From contig NZ_BJHU01000005.1 of the NCBI RefSeq assembly GCF_005405905.1, forward strand, positions 248,001 through 312,000: 64,000 bases of DNA, given 5' to 3'. Each line of letters starts with the position of its first letter. Positions within the stretch are counted from its first letter, which is position 1. Both the position numbers and the translations under genes were made by a program. The notes under the pieces were generated by a model. The model made no database searches and was not told the origin of the DNA. It saw only the letters and a program-made list of their open reading frames with translations. Below are positions 28,660-36,888 of this stretch, one piece after another. This DNA comes from Acidovorax sp. NB1 (GTDB lineage: Bacteria; Pseudomonadota; Gammaproteobacteria; Burkholderiales; Burkholderiaceae_C).

Positions 28660-29532
28660 TCACGCCGCAGCAGGCGGTGGTGGCGTGACCCGTGACACCG
28701 CCGCGCGGTAGGCATGCCAGCTGGCAAAGCCCAGCACCGGGCCCGCCAGCAGCAGCCCCACACCCCAGAACCAGAGCGAGGCCACAACGAGGATGGTGAT
28801 GAGTGCCCCCCACAGCAGCATGACGAGGGGGTTCTCCAGCACCACGCGCATGCTGGTGATGCCGGCAGTGAGCGCGTCGGTGTCGCGGTCCAGGATCATG
28901 GGGATGGACACCACCGAGGTGGAGAACACCAGCGCAGCAAACACCCCGCCCACCACCGCGTACACAGCCACGAAGCTCCAGTTCTGGGGGTTGAACACCG
29001 CCTGGAGCACCCCCGTGGTGGACGGCATGCCGGTGTTGAAAAACACCGCAAACACCACCAGCGACGCACGACCCCAGAGCAGCTCCAACACCACCAGCAC
29101 CAGCACCAGCATGCCCATGCTGCCCATGTGGCTGTCCCAGCAGGTGAGGGATTCACTCAGCTCTGGTTTCAGGCCCGCCTCACGCCGGCGGCTGGTGTCG
29201 TACAGCCCCATGGCCAGAAACGGCCCCAACAACAGGCAACCGCTGGCCATGGACATGGTGTATTCGGGCCGGGTGCGGAACACCCAGCCCAGCACCACCG
29301 CCATGCCCCAGAAACACACGCCATAAAACGCCGCAATGCCCGGCGCGGTGCGCACGTCGTCCAAGCCCCGCATCAGCCATCGGAAGGGATCGGCCAGGCG
29401 CAGCGGCTGCAACAGCACAGGCTGGGCCGTCTGGGCTTTGACGCGGTTGGCAATGGCCTCGGCCTGCCGGGCTTCTGAGGCGTCTGGCGTGCTGAGCGTG
29501 TCCGGTGTGGGCTTGGAGGATGTCGCAGTCAT
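28660..29532 (-). CDS. DUF2189 inner-membrane protein
   Basis: A 290-residue protein with a hydrophilic N-terminus of about 45 residues and about six hydrophobic segments. RLADPFRWLMRGLDDVRTAP and GLYDTSRRREAGLKPEL are typical of DUF2189. The last segment precedes a Pro/Ala tail. Function unknown; family members are inner-membrane proteins of alpha- and betaproteobacteria. Confidence 0.85.
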   Translation of the reverse strand: MTATSSKPTPDTLSTPDASEARQAEAIANRVKAQTAQPVLLQPLRLADPFRWLMRGLDDVRTAPGIAAFYGVCFWGMAVVLGWVFRTRPEYTMSMASGCLLLGPFLAMGLYDTSRRREAGLKPELSESLTCWDSHMGSMGMLVLVLVVLELLWGRASLVVFAVFFNTGMPSTTGVLQAVFNPQNWSFVAVYAVVGGVFAALVFSTSVVSIPMILDRDTDALTAGITSMRVVLENPLVMLLWGALITILVVASLWFWGVGLLLAGPVLGFASWHAYRAAVSRVTPPPPAAA

Positions 29533-29626
29533 GCCGCCACACTAAGCCCGCCCGTTCGGCTGCGCCACTGAGGAAAGCCCGTAGCCCGAACGGCGTCGGC
29601 CGCTGGGGCTGAGGCCGAATGCAAGC

Positions 29627-30865
29627 TCAGGCGGCGGGGAAAGCCCCCTCCATCGCCTGCTGCAGGTCGCGCCGCAGGTCCTCCACCGCCTCCAGCCCGA
29701 TGGAAAAGCGCACCAGCGTGCCCGGTTTCAGGTGGGACGAAGGGCGGCTGCGCATGCTGGCGATGGTGTAGGGCACCACCAGGCTCATGGGGCCACCCCA
29801 GCTGTAGCCCAGCTTGAACAGGCGCAGGCCGTCGCAGAACGCATCCACCTGCTGCTGGGTGTAGCGCGCGTCGATCATCACGCTGAATAAACCCGCCGCG
29901 GCGCCCTGCCCGCCGTCTGCGGCACCACACAGGGCCTTCCAGTGGGCATGGCCGGGGGCGTCTTCCAGCGCCGGGTGCAGCACCTGGACGATGGCGGGTT
30001 GCTGCTGCAACCAACGCGCCAGCGCGCGGGCCGCTTCGTCGTGGGCGCGGTAGCGCAGGCCGATGCTGGGCAGTGCCCGCAGCACGGCTTCCGCGTCGTT
30101 CGCGCCCACGCCCAGGCCCAGCCGCATGTGGGTGAGCTTGATCTTCATGTGCAGGCCCTGGTCGCGCGTGAGGACGCTGCCCATGAGCACATCGCCCCCA
30201 CCGCTGGGGTACTTGGTGAGCGCATGGGCAGAAATGTCCACGCCCAGGCTGCCGTCGCCCGTCAGGTCAAACGGCGCAAACGCCAGGCCCGCGCCCCAGG
30301 TGTTGTCCAGCGCGGTGGTCACGCCGCGTGCACGGCAAATGCGCACCTGCTCGCACAGGTCGGGGAACTCCATGCTCACCGAGCCCGGCGCCTCCAGCCA
30401 CACCAGCCGGGTGGCAGACGTGATACGCGCGGCCAGGTCGGCCGGGTCCAGCGGGTCATAGAACGCATGGGTGACGCCGAAGCGGGCCAGCTCGCCATTG
30501 GCGAAGTCCTTGCCGGGGCCGTAGGCGTTGTCGGGGATCAGCACCTCGTCGCCGGGCTTGAGCAGGGCCAGCCCCACGTTGGCGATGGCGGCCAGGCCGC
30601 TGGGCACCAGCACACACTGCAGGCCGCCTTCCAGTGCGCACAGGCGCTCTTCGAGGATGAAGGTGGTGGGCGTGCCGTGCAGGCCGTAGGTGTAGCCGCT
30701 CTTGTCCTTCCATTCGCGCGATCGCATGGCCGCGACGTTGGGGAAGATGACAGTGGACGCCTTATAAACCCCGGGCTGGGGGGCTTCAAAACCGGTGGGC
30801 GGCAGGTAGTCGTGGTGAACGAGGCGGGTGGCGAGATCGGTGTCGTGGTCTTTCATGGCGGCCAT
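29627..30865 (-). CDS. metC: Cystathionine beta-lyase / Cys-Met metabolism PLP enzyme
   Basis: A 412-residue fold-type I PLP enzyme. The PLP lysine is in SAHALTKYPSGGGDVLMG; GYTYGLHGTPTTFILEERLC and VPSGLAAIANVGLALLKPGD are characteristic. The expected reaction is beta-cleavage of cystathionine to homocysteine, pyruvate and ammonia; related gamma-lyases or synthases cannot be ruled out. Two ATGs (30865 and 30856) could start it; neither has a Shine-Dalgarno. A 13-bp hairpin ends 5 bp before the first one. Confidence 0.8.
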   Translation of the reverse strand: MAAMKDHDTDLATRLVHHDYLPPTGFEAPQPGVYKASTVIFPNVAAMRSREWKDKSGYTYGLHGTPTTFILEERLCALEGGLQCVLVPSGLAAIANVGLALLKPGDEVLIPDNAYGPGKDFANGELARFGVTHAFYDPLDPADLAARITSATRLVWLEAPGSVSMEFPDLCEQVRICRARGVTTALDNTWGAGLAFAPFDLTGDGSLGVDISAHALTKYPSGGGDVLMGSVLTRDQGLHMKIKLTHMRLGLGVGANDAEAVLRALPSIGLRYRAHDEAARALARWLQQQPAIVQVLHPALEDAPGHAHWKALCGAADGGQGAAAGLFSVMIDARYTQQQVDAFCDGLRLFKLGYSWGGPMSLVVPYTIASMRSRPSSHLKPGTLVRFSIGLEAVEDLRRDLQQAMEGAFPAA

Positions 30866-30870
30866 GGTAG

Positions 30871-30901
30871 CGCGCCGCCCAGGACAAGCCTGGGCGGCGC
30901 G
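30871..30901 (-). terminator. Strong 13-bp hairpin between the BON gene and the metC-like gene
   Basis: CGCGCCGCCCAGG and CCTGGGCGGCGCG pair perfectly around ACAAG. It lies 22 bp after the BON-gene stop, but no T-run follows, so a rho-independent terminator is not certain. It also abuts the next start codon. Confidence 0.55.
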
Positions 30902-30923
30902 GTGCCTGCGGGCTGCAACGGGT

Positions 30924-31418
30924 TTAGCTGGCGCTTACCACCAGCTGGTTGTTCACAGCGGTGACGCCGCTGATCGCCTTGGCAATGGTCTCGGCACGGT
31001 CACGGGCCACGGTGGAAGGTGCAGGGCCATTCAGCGTGACCTTGCCATTCACGGTGTCCACGTTGATCTTGACGGCGCTCAGATCGGGGTCCTTGGCCAG
31101 GCCTGCATTCACCTGGGCGGTGATGGTGGCGTCATCAATCGCCCCCTTGGCTGTATCGGCGGCCTGCTTGGCTGTTGCTTCGGCGCTTGCCGCGCCCTTC
31201 TCCATCTTGGTTTCCGCGCTCTGCATCGCGGCCTCGGCCTTGGCGCGGGCATCGGCAGCGGCCTGCTCGGTCTTCTCCACAGCCGAGTCAAGCCGCTGGC
31301 CCACGGTGGGCTCCTCGGTCTTGCTGCAGGCTGCCAGGCCCAGGGCCAGTGCGCTCACAGCCAGCAGGCTGGCAACGCGGTGGGCGGGGTGGAAGTGGGT
31401 GGTCTTCGATGTGTTCAT
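30924..31418 (-). CDS. BON-domain lipoprotein
   Basis: A 164-residue envelope lipoprotein. The lipobox LGLAAC places the lipidated Cys at residue 31. An Ala/Lys/Glu-rich probably coiled segment (about 45-95) is followed by one BON domain (ATITAQVNAGLAKDPDLSAV, then VDTVNGKVTLNG). OsmY-like BON proteins bind membranes and respond to osmotic stress. An AAGGAGT Shine-Dalgarno lies upstream. Confidence 0.85.
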   Translation of the reverse strand: MNTSKTTHFHPAHRVASLLAVSALALGLAACSKTEEPTVGQRLDSAVEKTEQAAADARAKAEAAMQSAETKMEKGAASAEATAKQAADTAKGAIDDATITAQVNAGLAKDPDLSAVKINVDTVNGKVTLNGPAPSTVARDRAETIAKAISGVTAVNNQLVVSAS

Positions 31419-31581
31419 GCTGTGACTCCTTGCGGTTGAAACATGGGCCCCACTTTAGGCAGCAGCACGCGGCCTGCGGGTCGGACAGGGCCGAAGTGCC
31501 TGTAGGACGGAGCCGGGACACACCGCCGGATTTCCCCCGACCCATCCCTGCAGAGCGGCCTTGACACGCGACAATCGGGCC

Positions 31582-33270
31582 ATGATTTCGCCGTCGCTGA
31601 CCCGCTGGTTTCCGTTTCTCGCATGGCCCCGCCCCGACCGTCACCTGCTCAAGGGCGAGTTCTGGGCGGGCATGACGGTGGGCCTGATGCTGGTGCCCCA
31701 GGGCGTGGCCTATGCCGCGCTGGCGGGCATGCCCCTGGTCACAGGGATCTACGCCTCGCTGATCCCGGCGCTGATTGCCGTGCTGTTCAGCGCGTCCACC
31801 CGGCTGGGCGTGGGGCCGACGGCGCTCACCAGCCTACTAATTGGTGCGTCGCTCACCGGCCTGGCCGAGCCCGGCAGTGCCCAGTGGGTGGCCCTGGCGG
31901 CGTGGATGGCCATGCTCTCGGGCCTGCTACAGCTGGTGATGGGGCTGGCGCGGTTTGGCTGGCTGCTCAACCTGGTCACATCGCCCGTGCTCAATGGTTT
32001 CACGCAGGCGGCGGCGCTGCTGATCCTGGGCTCGCAGTTGGGTGCGCTCACCGGCCTGCGGGCGGCGGAATGGAGCACGCTGCTGACCACGCCCTCGCCC
32101 GGCCTGTTCGACCTGACAGCTGCTGCCTTCGGGCTGGGCAGCCTGGCGCTGCTGATGCTGGCACGCCGCTGGAGGCCCAATTTTCCGGCCGCCATCGTGG
32201 TGGTGGGCGCAGCGGGTGCGCTGAGCTGGGCCCTGGGGTATGCCGACGCCGGTGGCGCGGTGGTGGGTTCCCTGCCCTCGGGCCTGCCAGCCCCCTACTG
32301 GCCGGGCACCCTGCCCTGGTCCAGCTTTTCTGCCTTGGTCATGCCGGTGCTGGTGGTCACGCTGGTGAGTTTTCTGGAGACGGCCTCCAGCGCCAAGGTC
32401 GAGAGCCAGCGCTCGGGCGAGCAATGGAACGAAAACCAGGACCTGATCGGCCAGGGCCTGGCCAAGATCAGCAGCGGCCTGTGCGGGAGTTTTGCCACCA
32501 GCGCCTCGTTCTCGCGCTCGGCCATCAACCTGTACGCCGGTGCCAAAAGCGGCTGGGCCACGCTGTTTGCGCTGAGCCTGGTGCTGGTGGTGCTGTTGTG
32601 GCTCACGCCCGCGCTGTACCATGTGCCGCAGTCGGTGCTGGCGGCCGTGGTGGTCACGGCCGTGACCAGCCTCATCAAGCCCGGCACGCTGCTGCGGCTG
32701 TGGCGGGTGTCGCGGGTCGAGGCCGTGATCGGCGGCATCACCTTCGCCCTGACCCTGGCCACGGCGCCACGCATGTACTGGGGTGTTCTGGTGGGGCTGC
32801 TGATCAACCTGAGCCACTTTCTGTACCAGCGGCTGCATCCGCGCATCATCGAAGTGGGCCTACACCCGGACGGCAGCCTGCGCGACCGCCACCTGTGGCA
32901 ACTGCCCCCGCTCGCCCCCCGGCTGCTGGCGCTGCGCATGGATGCCGAACTGGACTTCGCCTCGGCCAGCGCCCTGGAGCGGCGGGTGGCCGAGCACCTC
33001 GCGCAACACCCCGACGTGGTGCACCTGTGCCTGCTGGCCCAGCCCATCAACCGCATCGACGTGACCGGGGTGGAGACCTTTGCGCAGCTGCTGGGGCTGA
33101 TGCAGTCCCGGGGCGGAACCCTGCACCTGAGTGGCCTCAAGCTGCCTGCCGAGCAGGTGCTGCGGCAGGCGGGCCTGCTGGAGCCCCGTGCCGGGCTGGC
33201 GATGTACCGCACCGATGCCGACATGCTGGTAGCCATGCAGCAGCTGCCCGAACCCACGCCCAGGGCGTAG
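31582..33270 (+). CDS. SulP-family anion transporter with STAS domain
   Basis: A 562-residue inner-membrane transporter. The first SulP motif is GLMLVPQGVAYAALAGMPLV, about 11-12 hydrophobic segments follow, and ESQRSGEQWNENQDLIGQGL precedes FATSASFSRSAINL. The C-terminal 120 residues form a cytoplasmic STAS domain (LLALRMDAELDFASASALER, then RIDVTGVETF). Substrate in the family is sulfate, bicarbonate or dicarboxylates; it cannot be assigned. Start at the second in-frame Met, which begins the domain. Confidence 0.9.
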   Translation: MISPSLTRWFPFLAWPRPDRHLLKGEFWAGMTVGLMLVPQGVAYAALAGMPLVTGIYASLIPALIAVLFSASTRLGVGPTALTSLLIGASLTGLAEPGSAQWVALAAWMAMLSGLLQLVMGLARFGWLLNLVTSPVLNGFTQAAALLILGSQLGALTGLRAAEWSTLLTTPSPGLFDLTAAAFGLGSLALLMLARRWRPNFPAAIVVVGAAGALSWALGYADAGGAVVGSLPSGLPAPYWPGTLPWSSFSALVMPVLVVTLVSFLETASSAKVESQRSGEQWNENQDLIGQGLAKISSGLCGSFATSASFSRSAINLYAGAKSGWATLFALSLVLVVLLWLTPALYHVPQSVLAAVVVTAVTSLIKPGTLLRLWRVSRVEAVIGGITFALTLATAPRMYWGVLVGLLINLSHFLYQRLHPRIIEVGLHPDGSLRDRHLWQLPPLAPRLLALRMDAELDFASASALERRVAEHLAQHPDVVHLCLLAQPINRIDVTGVETFAQLLGLMQSRGGTLHLSGLKLPAEQVLRQAGLLEPRAGLAMYRTDADMLVAMQQLPEPTPRA

Positions 33271-33373
33271 AACAGCGCCAGACAAGCCCCTGCGCGGGTT
33301 TTACCTACACCCCGGGCAGGCGCTCGGGTCGCCCTTGCGCTGGTACACTGCGCAAACTCTCTTTGCTCCATTT

Positions 33374-34147
33374 GTGTCTGACTCTGCGGCCTCTCATCTG
33401 GTAGATCTGCGCGAGCTTCGCCTGGATACTGCTCACGCGCTGGTGGCTCAGGCCGGCGGCAGCGAAGCAGCGTTGCACCGCGAAGCCCCTTCGCGCTACT
33501 TGCAAGGCCTGATTGACGGCCTGTGCGAGCTGTCCCTCAAAGACCCCCTCACCGGCCTGGCCAACCGCAGGCATTTCCGTGCCGTGCTGGAGCGCGAGAT
33601 CGACCGCGTGACGCGTTCTGGCGAAGCGGCCCTGCTGCTGATGCTGGACATCGACCATTTCAAGAAGGTGAACGACACCCACGGCCATCTGGCCGGTGAC
33701 GTGGTGTTGCAGTCGGTGGCCCGCACGCTCAGCGCCTGTGTGCGCCCCATGGACACCCTGGCGCGCTACGGCGGCGAGGAATTTGCCGTGGTGCTGCCCG
33801 CCTGCCAGGCCGCGTTTGGCCGCGTGGTGGCGGAACGCATCCGCCGCGCCGTGGCCAACACCCCCATCCGGATCTCGCCCGGTGTGGAGCTGAACGTGAC
33901 AGTGAGCGTGGGTGGTGCCTTTGCGATGCAGTGGATCCGCTCGACCACCCTGCTGTGGACCGACCGCGCCGACCACCAGCTCTACCAGGCCAAATCGGCC
34001 GGACGCAACCGCGTCAGCATTGAGGAGCAACCCGACAGCACCGTCAGTGCCGAGGAAAAAAGCCTGTTGTTTGGCCCGCTCTACACCCCCTCGGGTTGGG
34101 GCGACCTGCCTCCGCTGGACCCCAACCCCACAGGCAGCGCCTACTGA
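33374..34147 (+). CDS. Diguanylate cyclase (GGDEF)
   Basis: A 257-residue cytoplasmic cyclase making c-di-GMP. A short helical N-terminus leads to the GGDEF domain (DPLTGLANRRHFRAVLER, MLDIDHFKKVNDTHGHLAGD). The active site reads GGEEF at 133-137 with an RPMD I-site five residues before it, so product inhibition is likely. I chose GTG 33374 (MSDSAAS); an upstream TTG would add 13 residues. A FlhG/MinD-like ATPase gene starts 7 bp downstream, so they form an operon. Confidence 0.87.
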   Translation: MSDSAASHLVDLRELRLDTAHALVAQAGGSEAALHREAPSRYLQGLIDGLCELSLKDPLTGLANRRHFRAVLEREIDRVTRSGEAALLLMLDIDHFKKVNDTHGHLAGDVVLQSVARTLSACVRPMDTLARYGGEEFAVVLPACQAAFGRVVAERIRRAVANTPIRISPGVELNVTVSVGGAFAMQWIRSTTLLWTDRADHQLYQAKSAGRNRVSIEEQPDSTVSAEEKSLLFGPLYTPSGWGDLPPLDPNPTGSAY

Positions 34148-34154
34148 AAGTTAG

Positions 34155-35012
34155 ATGATGAGCGACGCGCTGACCCCTCACCCCACCACGCCCGCAGCCC
34201 CTGCGGGCCCCGCCACACCCGCCGCCACCACCCCGGACGGCGCCCGCATCATTGCGGTCACCAGCGGCAAGGGCGGCGTGGGCAAGACCTTTGTTTCCGC
34301 CAATCTGGCGGCCGCCCTCACCCGCCGGGGCCAGCGTGTGCTGGTGCTGGACGCCGACCTGGGCCTGGCCAACCTCGATGTGGTGCTGAACCTGCACCCC
34401 AAGATCACGCTGCACGATGTGTTCACCGGCAAGGCCGCGCTGGACGACGCCGTTATTACCGCCCCGGGTGGTTTTGACGTGCTGCTGGCAGGCTCCGGCA
34501 TGGTGGAATATTCGCGCCTTACCCCCGAAGTGCGCAACCAGTTCCTGAGCGTGATCCAGGCGCTCACCCCGCGCTACGACGTGGTGCTTCTCGACACCGG
34601 CGCAGGCATCTCGGATGTGGTGCTGTTCTCGGTGTCGCTGGCCTCCGAGGTGCTGATCGTGGCCACGCCCGAGCCCACCTCGCTCACCGACGCCTACGCC
34701 GCCATCAAGGTCCTGGCCATGCAGCAAAAGCGCCAGCATGTGCGCATGGTCATCAATCAGGCCGCGCGCCCAGGCGATGGCCGCGCCATCACGAGCCAGC
34801 TGCAGCAGGTGCTCGACCGATTCGTCAGCACCGAATCCGGCCGCCCCATGCGCCTGATCCACATGGGTGACATCCCGGCCGACCCTTCGGTGCGCGACGC
34901 CGTGATGCGTCGCCAGTTGCTGCTGCTGCAAACCCCCGGCTGCCCTGCGGCGCTGGCGATTGCGCAGCTGGCCAACAAGATAGAGACCACGCTGCTGTCA
35001 CCTGCAGCCTGA
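34155..35012 (+). CDS. MinD/FlhG-like ParA-family ATPase
   Basis: A 285-residue deviant-Walker ATPase. Walker A is TSGKGGVGKTFVSANLAAAL; DADLGLANLDVVL and LDTGAGISDVVLF match the FlhG (FleN) branch. A Pro/Ala/Thr-rich N-terminal extension of about 30 residues precedes the domain. FlhG proteins control flagellar number, but no flagellar genes are here; pairing with a diguanylate cyclase suggests a surface or pole-related role. Start could be at 34155 or 34158. Confidence 0.82.
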   Translation: MMSDALTPHPTTPAAPAGPATPAATTPDGARIIAVTSGKGGVGKTFVSANLAAALTRRGQRVLVLDADLGLANLDVVLNLHPKITLHDVFTGKAALDDAVITAPGGFDVLLAGSGMVEYSRLTPEVRNQFLSVIQALTPRYDVVLLDTGAGISDVVLFSVSLASEVLIVATPEPTSLTDAYAAIKVLAMQQKRQHVRMVINQAARPGDGRAITSQLQQVLDRFVSTESGRPMRLIHMGDIPADPSVRDAVMRRQLLLLQTPGCPAALAIAQLANKIETTLLSPAA

Positions 35013-35060
35013 CCGGCATATGCCAGGGCGCGCCTTGGCCACTGTGCCAACCTGAACCAC

Positions 35061-35078
35061 AGGCCCGCCAGCGGGCCT
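35061..35078 (+). terminator. Hairpin terminator after the FlhG-like gene
   Basis: AGGCCCG and CGGGCCT pair around CCAG, followed by TTTGTGCATTTTT. This is the best rho-independent terminator in the window. Confidence 0.65.
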
Positions 35079-35096
35079 TTGTGCATTTTTACTGCC

Positions 35097-35846
35097 GTGA
35101 ACACCACCGACACCGTCCTCAACATCTCCTGCTACAAGTTCGTGCCGCTGCCCGATGCCGCCGCGCTGCGTGAGCTGCTGCACGAACGCGCGGTGGCCGC
35201 CCAGCTCAAGGGCACCATCCTGCTGGCCGAGGAAGGCATCAACTTCTTTCTGGCAGGCCCCGCTGATGCCGTGCGGGGTTTTGTCGCGCAGCTGCGCACC
35301 GATGCCCGCTTTGCCGACCTGGAGCCCAAAGAGAGCTGGTCGGCCACGGTGCCGTTCCGCAAGATGCTGGTCAAGGTCAAGCGCGAAATCATCCGCATGG
35401 ACCACCCCACCATCCGCCCCGCCGCAGGCCGCGCGCCTTCCGTAGACCCAGCCACACTGCGCCGCTGGCTGGACCAGGGGCATGACGACGAAGGCCGCGA
35501 AGTGGTCACGCTCGACACCCGCAACGCCTTCGAGGTGGACGCGGGCACCTTCGACCACGCCATCGACTGGCGCATCGACAAGTTCACCCAGTTTCCACCC
35601 GCCCTGCGCGCTCACAAGGCCGAGCTGCAGGACAAGACCGTGGTGAGCTTTTGCACCGGCGGCATCCGCTGTGAAAAAGCCGCCATCCTCATGCGCGAGG
35701 AAGGCCTGCCGCATGTCTACCAGCTGGAGGGCGGCATCCTCAAATACTTCGAGCTGACAGACGGCGCGCACTACCACGGCGGCTGTTTTGTGTTCGACGA
35801 GCGCGCCGTGCTGGCCACGGACCTGCGCGCGGCAGAAGGCGAATAG
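35097..35846 (+). CDS. trhO: tRNA uridine(34) hydroxylase (rhodanese domain)
   Basis: A 249-residue TrhO/YceA-family enzyme that hydroxylates U34 of tRNA to ho5U. The N-terminal domain shows [20 protein letters not shown] and [18 protein letters not shown]; the rhodanese domain has [19 protein letters not shown] and the catalytic loop [12 protein letters not shown] chose GTG 35097; an earlier GTG at 35079 would fall just past the upstream terminator. The stop codon TAG is the first part of a family A repeat's TAGCTATCAA. Confidence 0.9.
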   Translation: MNTTDTVLNISCYKFVPLPDAAALRELLHERAVAAQLKGTILLAEEGINFFLAGPADAVRGFVAQLRTDARFADLEPKESWSATVPFRKMLVKVKREIIRMDHPTIRPAAGRAPSVDPATLRRWLDQGHDDEGREVVTLDTRNAFEVDAGTFDHAIDWRIDKFTQFPPALRAHKAELQDKTVVSFCTGGIRCEKAAILMREEGLPHVYQLEGGILKYFELTDGAHYHGGCFVFDERAVLATDLRAAEGE

Positions 35847-35902
35847 CTATCAAATTAATAGCTTAAAAGCCACACACATCGGTCGGTAGCGGCCATTTTG
35901 CC
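35842..35902 (+). repeat. Family A repeat overlapping the trhO stop
   Basis: GAATAGCTATCAAATTAATA, then CATCGGTCGGTAGCGGCCAT and TTTG. The trhO TAG is part of the repeat. It lies between convergent trhO and the binding-protein gene. Confidence 0.78.
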
Positions 35903-35922
35903 TGAATTTCTGACCTATTTCT

Positions 35923-36711
35923 TCAGCCCCCCTGCTGTGCCTGCGCCAGATCGGCGGCACAGGGCTGCTGCTGCAGGATCTTTCCGTACTCCCCCGACTG
36001 GCGCAGCGCCTTCAGCCCCCGGTTGAAGGCCTCCATGCGCTTGGCGCTGGCGGGCAGCTTTTCGCTCATCATCAGGTGGGTCGTGAAATCGGGCACAAAC
36101 AGCTTGGGGTGCGCCCGCACACGGCGCGCCTGCTCGCCCGTGAACTTGGCGCCCAGCAGGTCGCAGGCCACGTTGCGGTCCAGCGGCACCACATCCACGC
36201 GGCCCGCCAGCAACTTGTTGAGGTTGCTCACATCGTCGGGCGCCACGTCTGCGCGCAGGGTGCCATCCTTCGCCATGCGCCAGAACGCGGGGGTGTAGGT
36301 GTAGTCGGCCACCACCCCAATGCGCAGCCCCGCCAGATCCTGCAGGCTGCTCCAGGTGAAGTTCCGGTCGCTGCGATAAAGAATCTGCCACTGCTCGGTC
36401 AGCACGTTGTCGCTGACCAGAAACCCCTTGTCGCGCTCGGCATTGCGGCCCCAGGCGGCGGTGGCGTCCCACTTGCCGTCGCGTGTCTCCACCAGGGCCC
36501 GCGTCCAGGGCAAGAAGACATATTCCACCTGCACCCCCGCCTTGGCAAAGGCCTGGCGCACGATGTGCAGTGAGATCCCCTGGTCGGGCCGTGCCGCGCT
36601 GGCATAAGGTGGCAGCTCGCCGGTGGCAATGCGCAGCGTTTCGGCCTGCACAGCAGCGCCCAAAGCACTCGCCAGCAGCAGCCCCCAGAACAGGCAAAGA
36701 CGGCGTCGCAT
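35923..36711 (-). CDS. Solute-binding protein family 3 (amino-acid type)
   Basis: A 262-residue periplasmic protein with a signal peptide (MRRRLCLFWGLLLASALGAA ... QAE). The SBP family 3 fold is shown by LRIATGELPPYASAARPDQG, KWDATAAWGRNAERDKGF and LAGLRIGVVADYTYTP. No ABC partner is near. It is divergent from a GGDEF-EAL gene, 177 bp apart. It may feed a signalling protein rather than a transporter; that is inference. Confidence 0.85.
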   Translation of the reverse strand: MRRRLCLFWGLLLASALGAAVQAETLRIATGELPPYASAARPDQGISLHIVRQAFAKAGVQVEYVFLPWTRALVETRDGKWDATAAWGRNAERDKGFLVSDNVLTEQWQILYRSDRNFTWSSLQDLAGLRIGVVADYTYTPAFWRMAKDGTLRADVAPDDVSNLNKLLAGRVDVVPLDRNVACDLLGAKFTGEQARRVRAHPKLFVPDFTTHLMMSEKLPASAKRMEAFNRGLKALRQSGEYGKILQQQPCAADLAQAQQGG

Positions 36712-36888
36712 GGTGTGTTCCCTTTTTCCGGCCACGGAGGAAAACAACGTAACCACCTGTGTGCGTTGTGTCAACTTCCGCACGCCGACATAATGAATGA
36801 ACCCACCCCGCTGGCAAGATGATTGCTTGCATCCCCTGCAACCCGGCCGTTCAGCCATGGCACCTCTTCTTTCAAGCCCCCACGGCCC

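Noticed and set aside
31561..31566. TTGACA just before the SulP start as a -35 box.
   Set aside because: A matching -10 would fall inside the coding region after the start codon, so it cannot serve this start.
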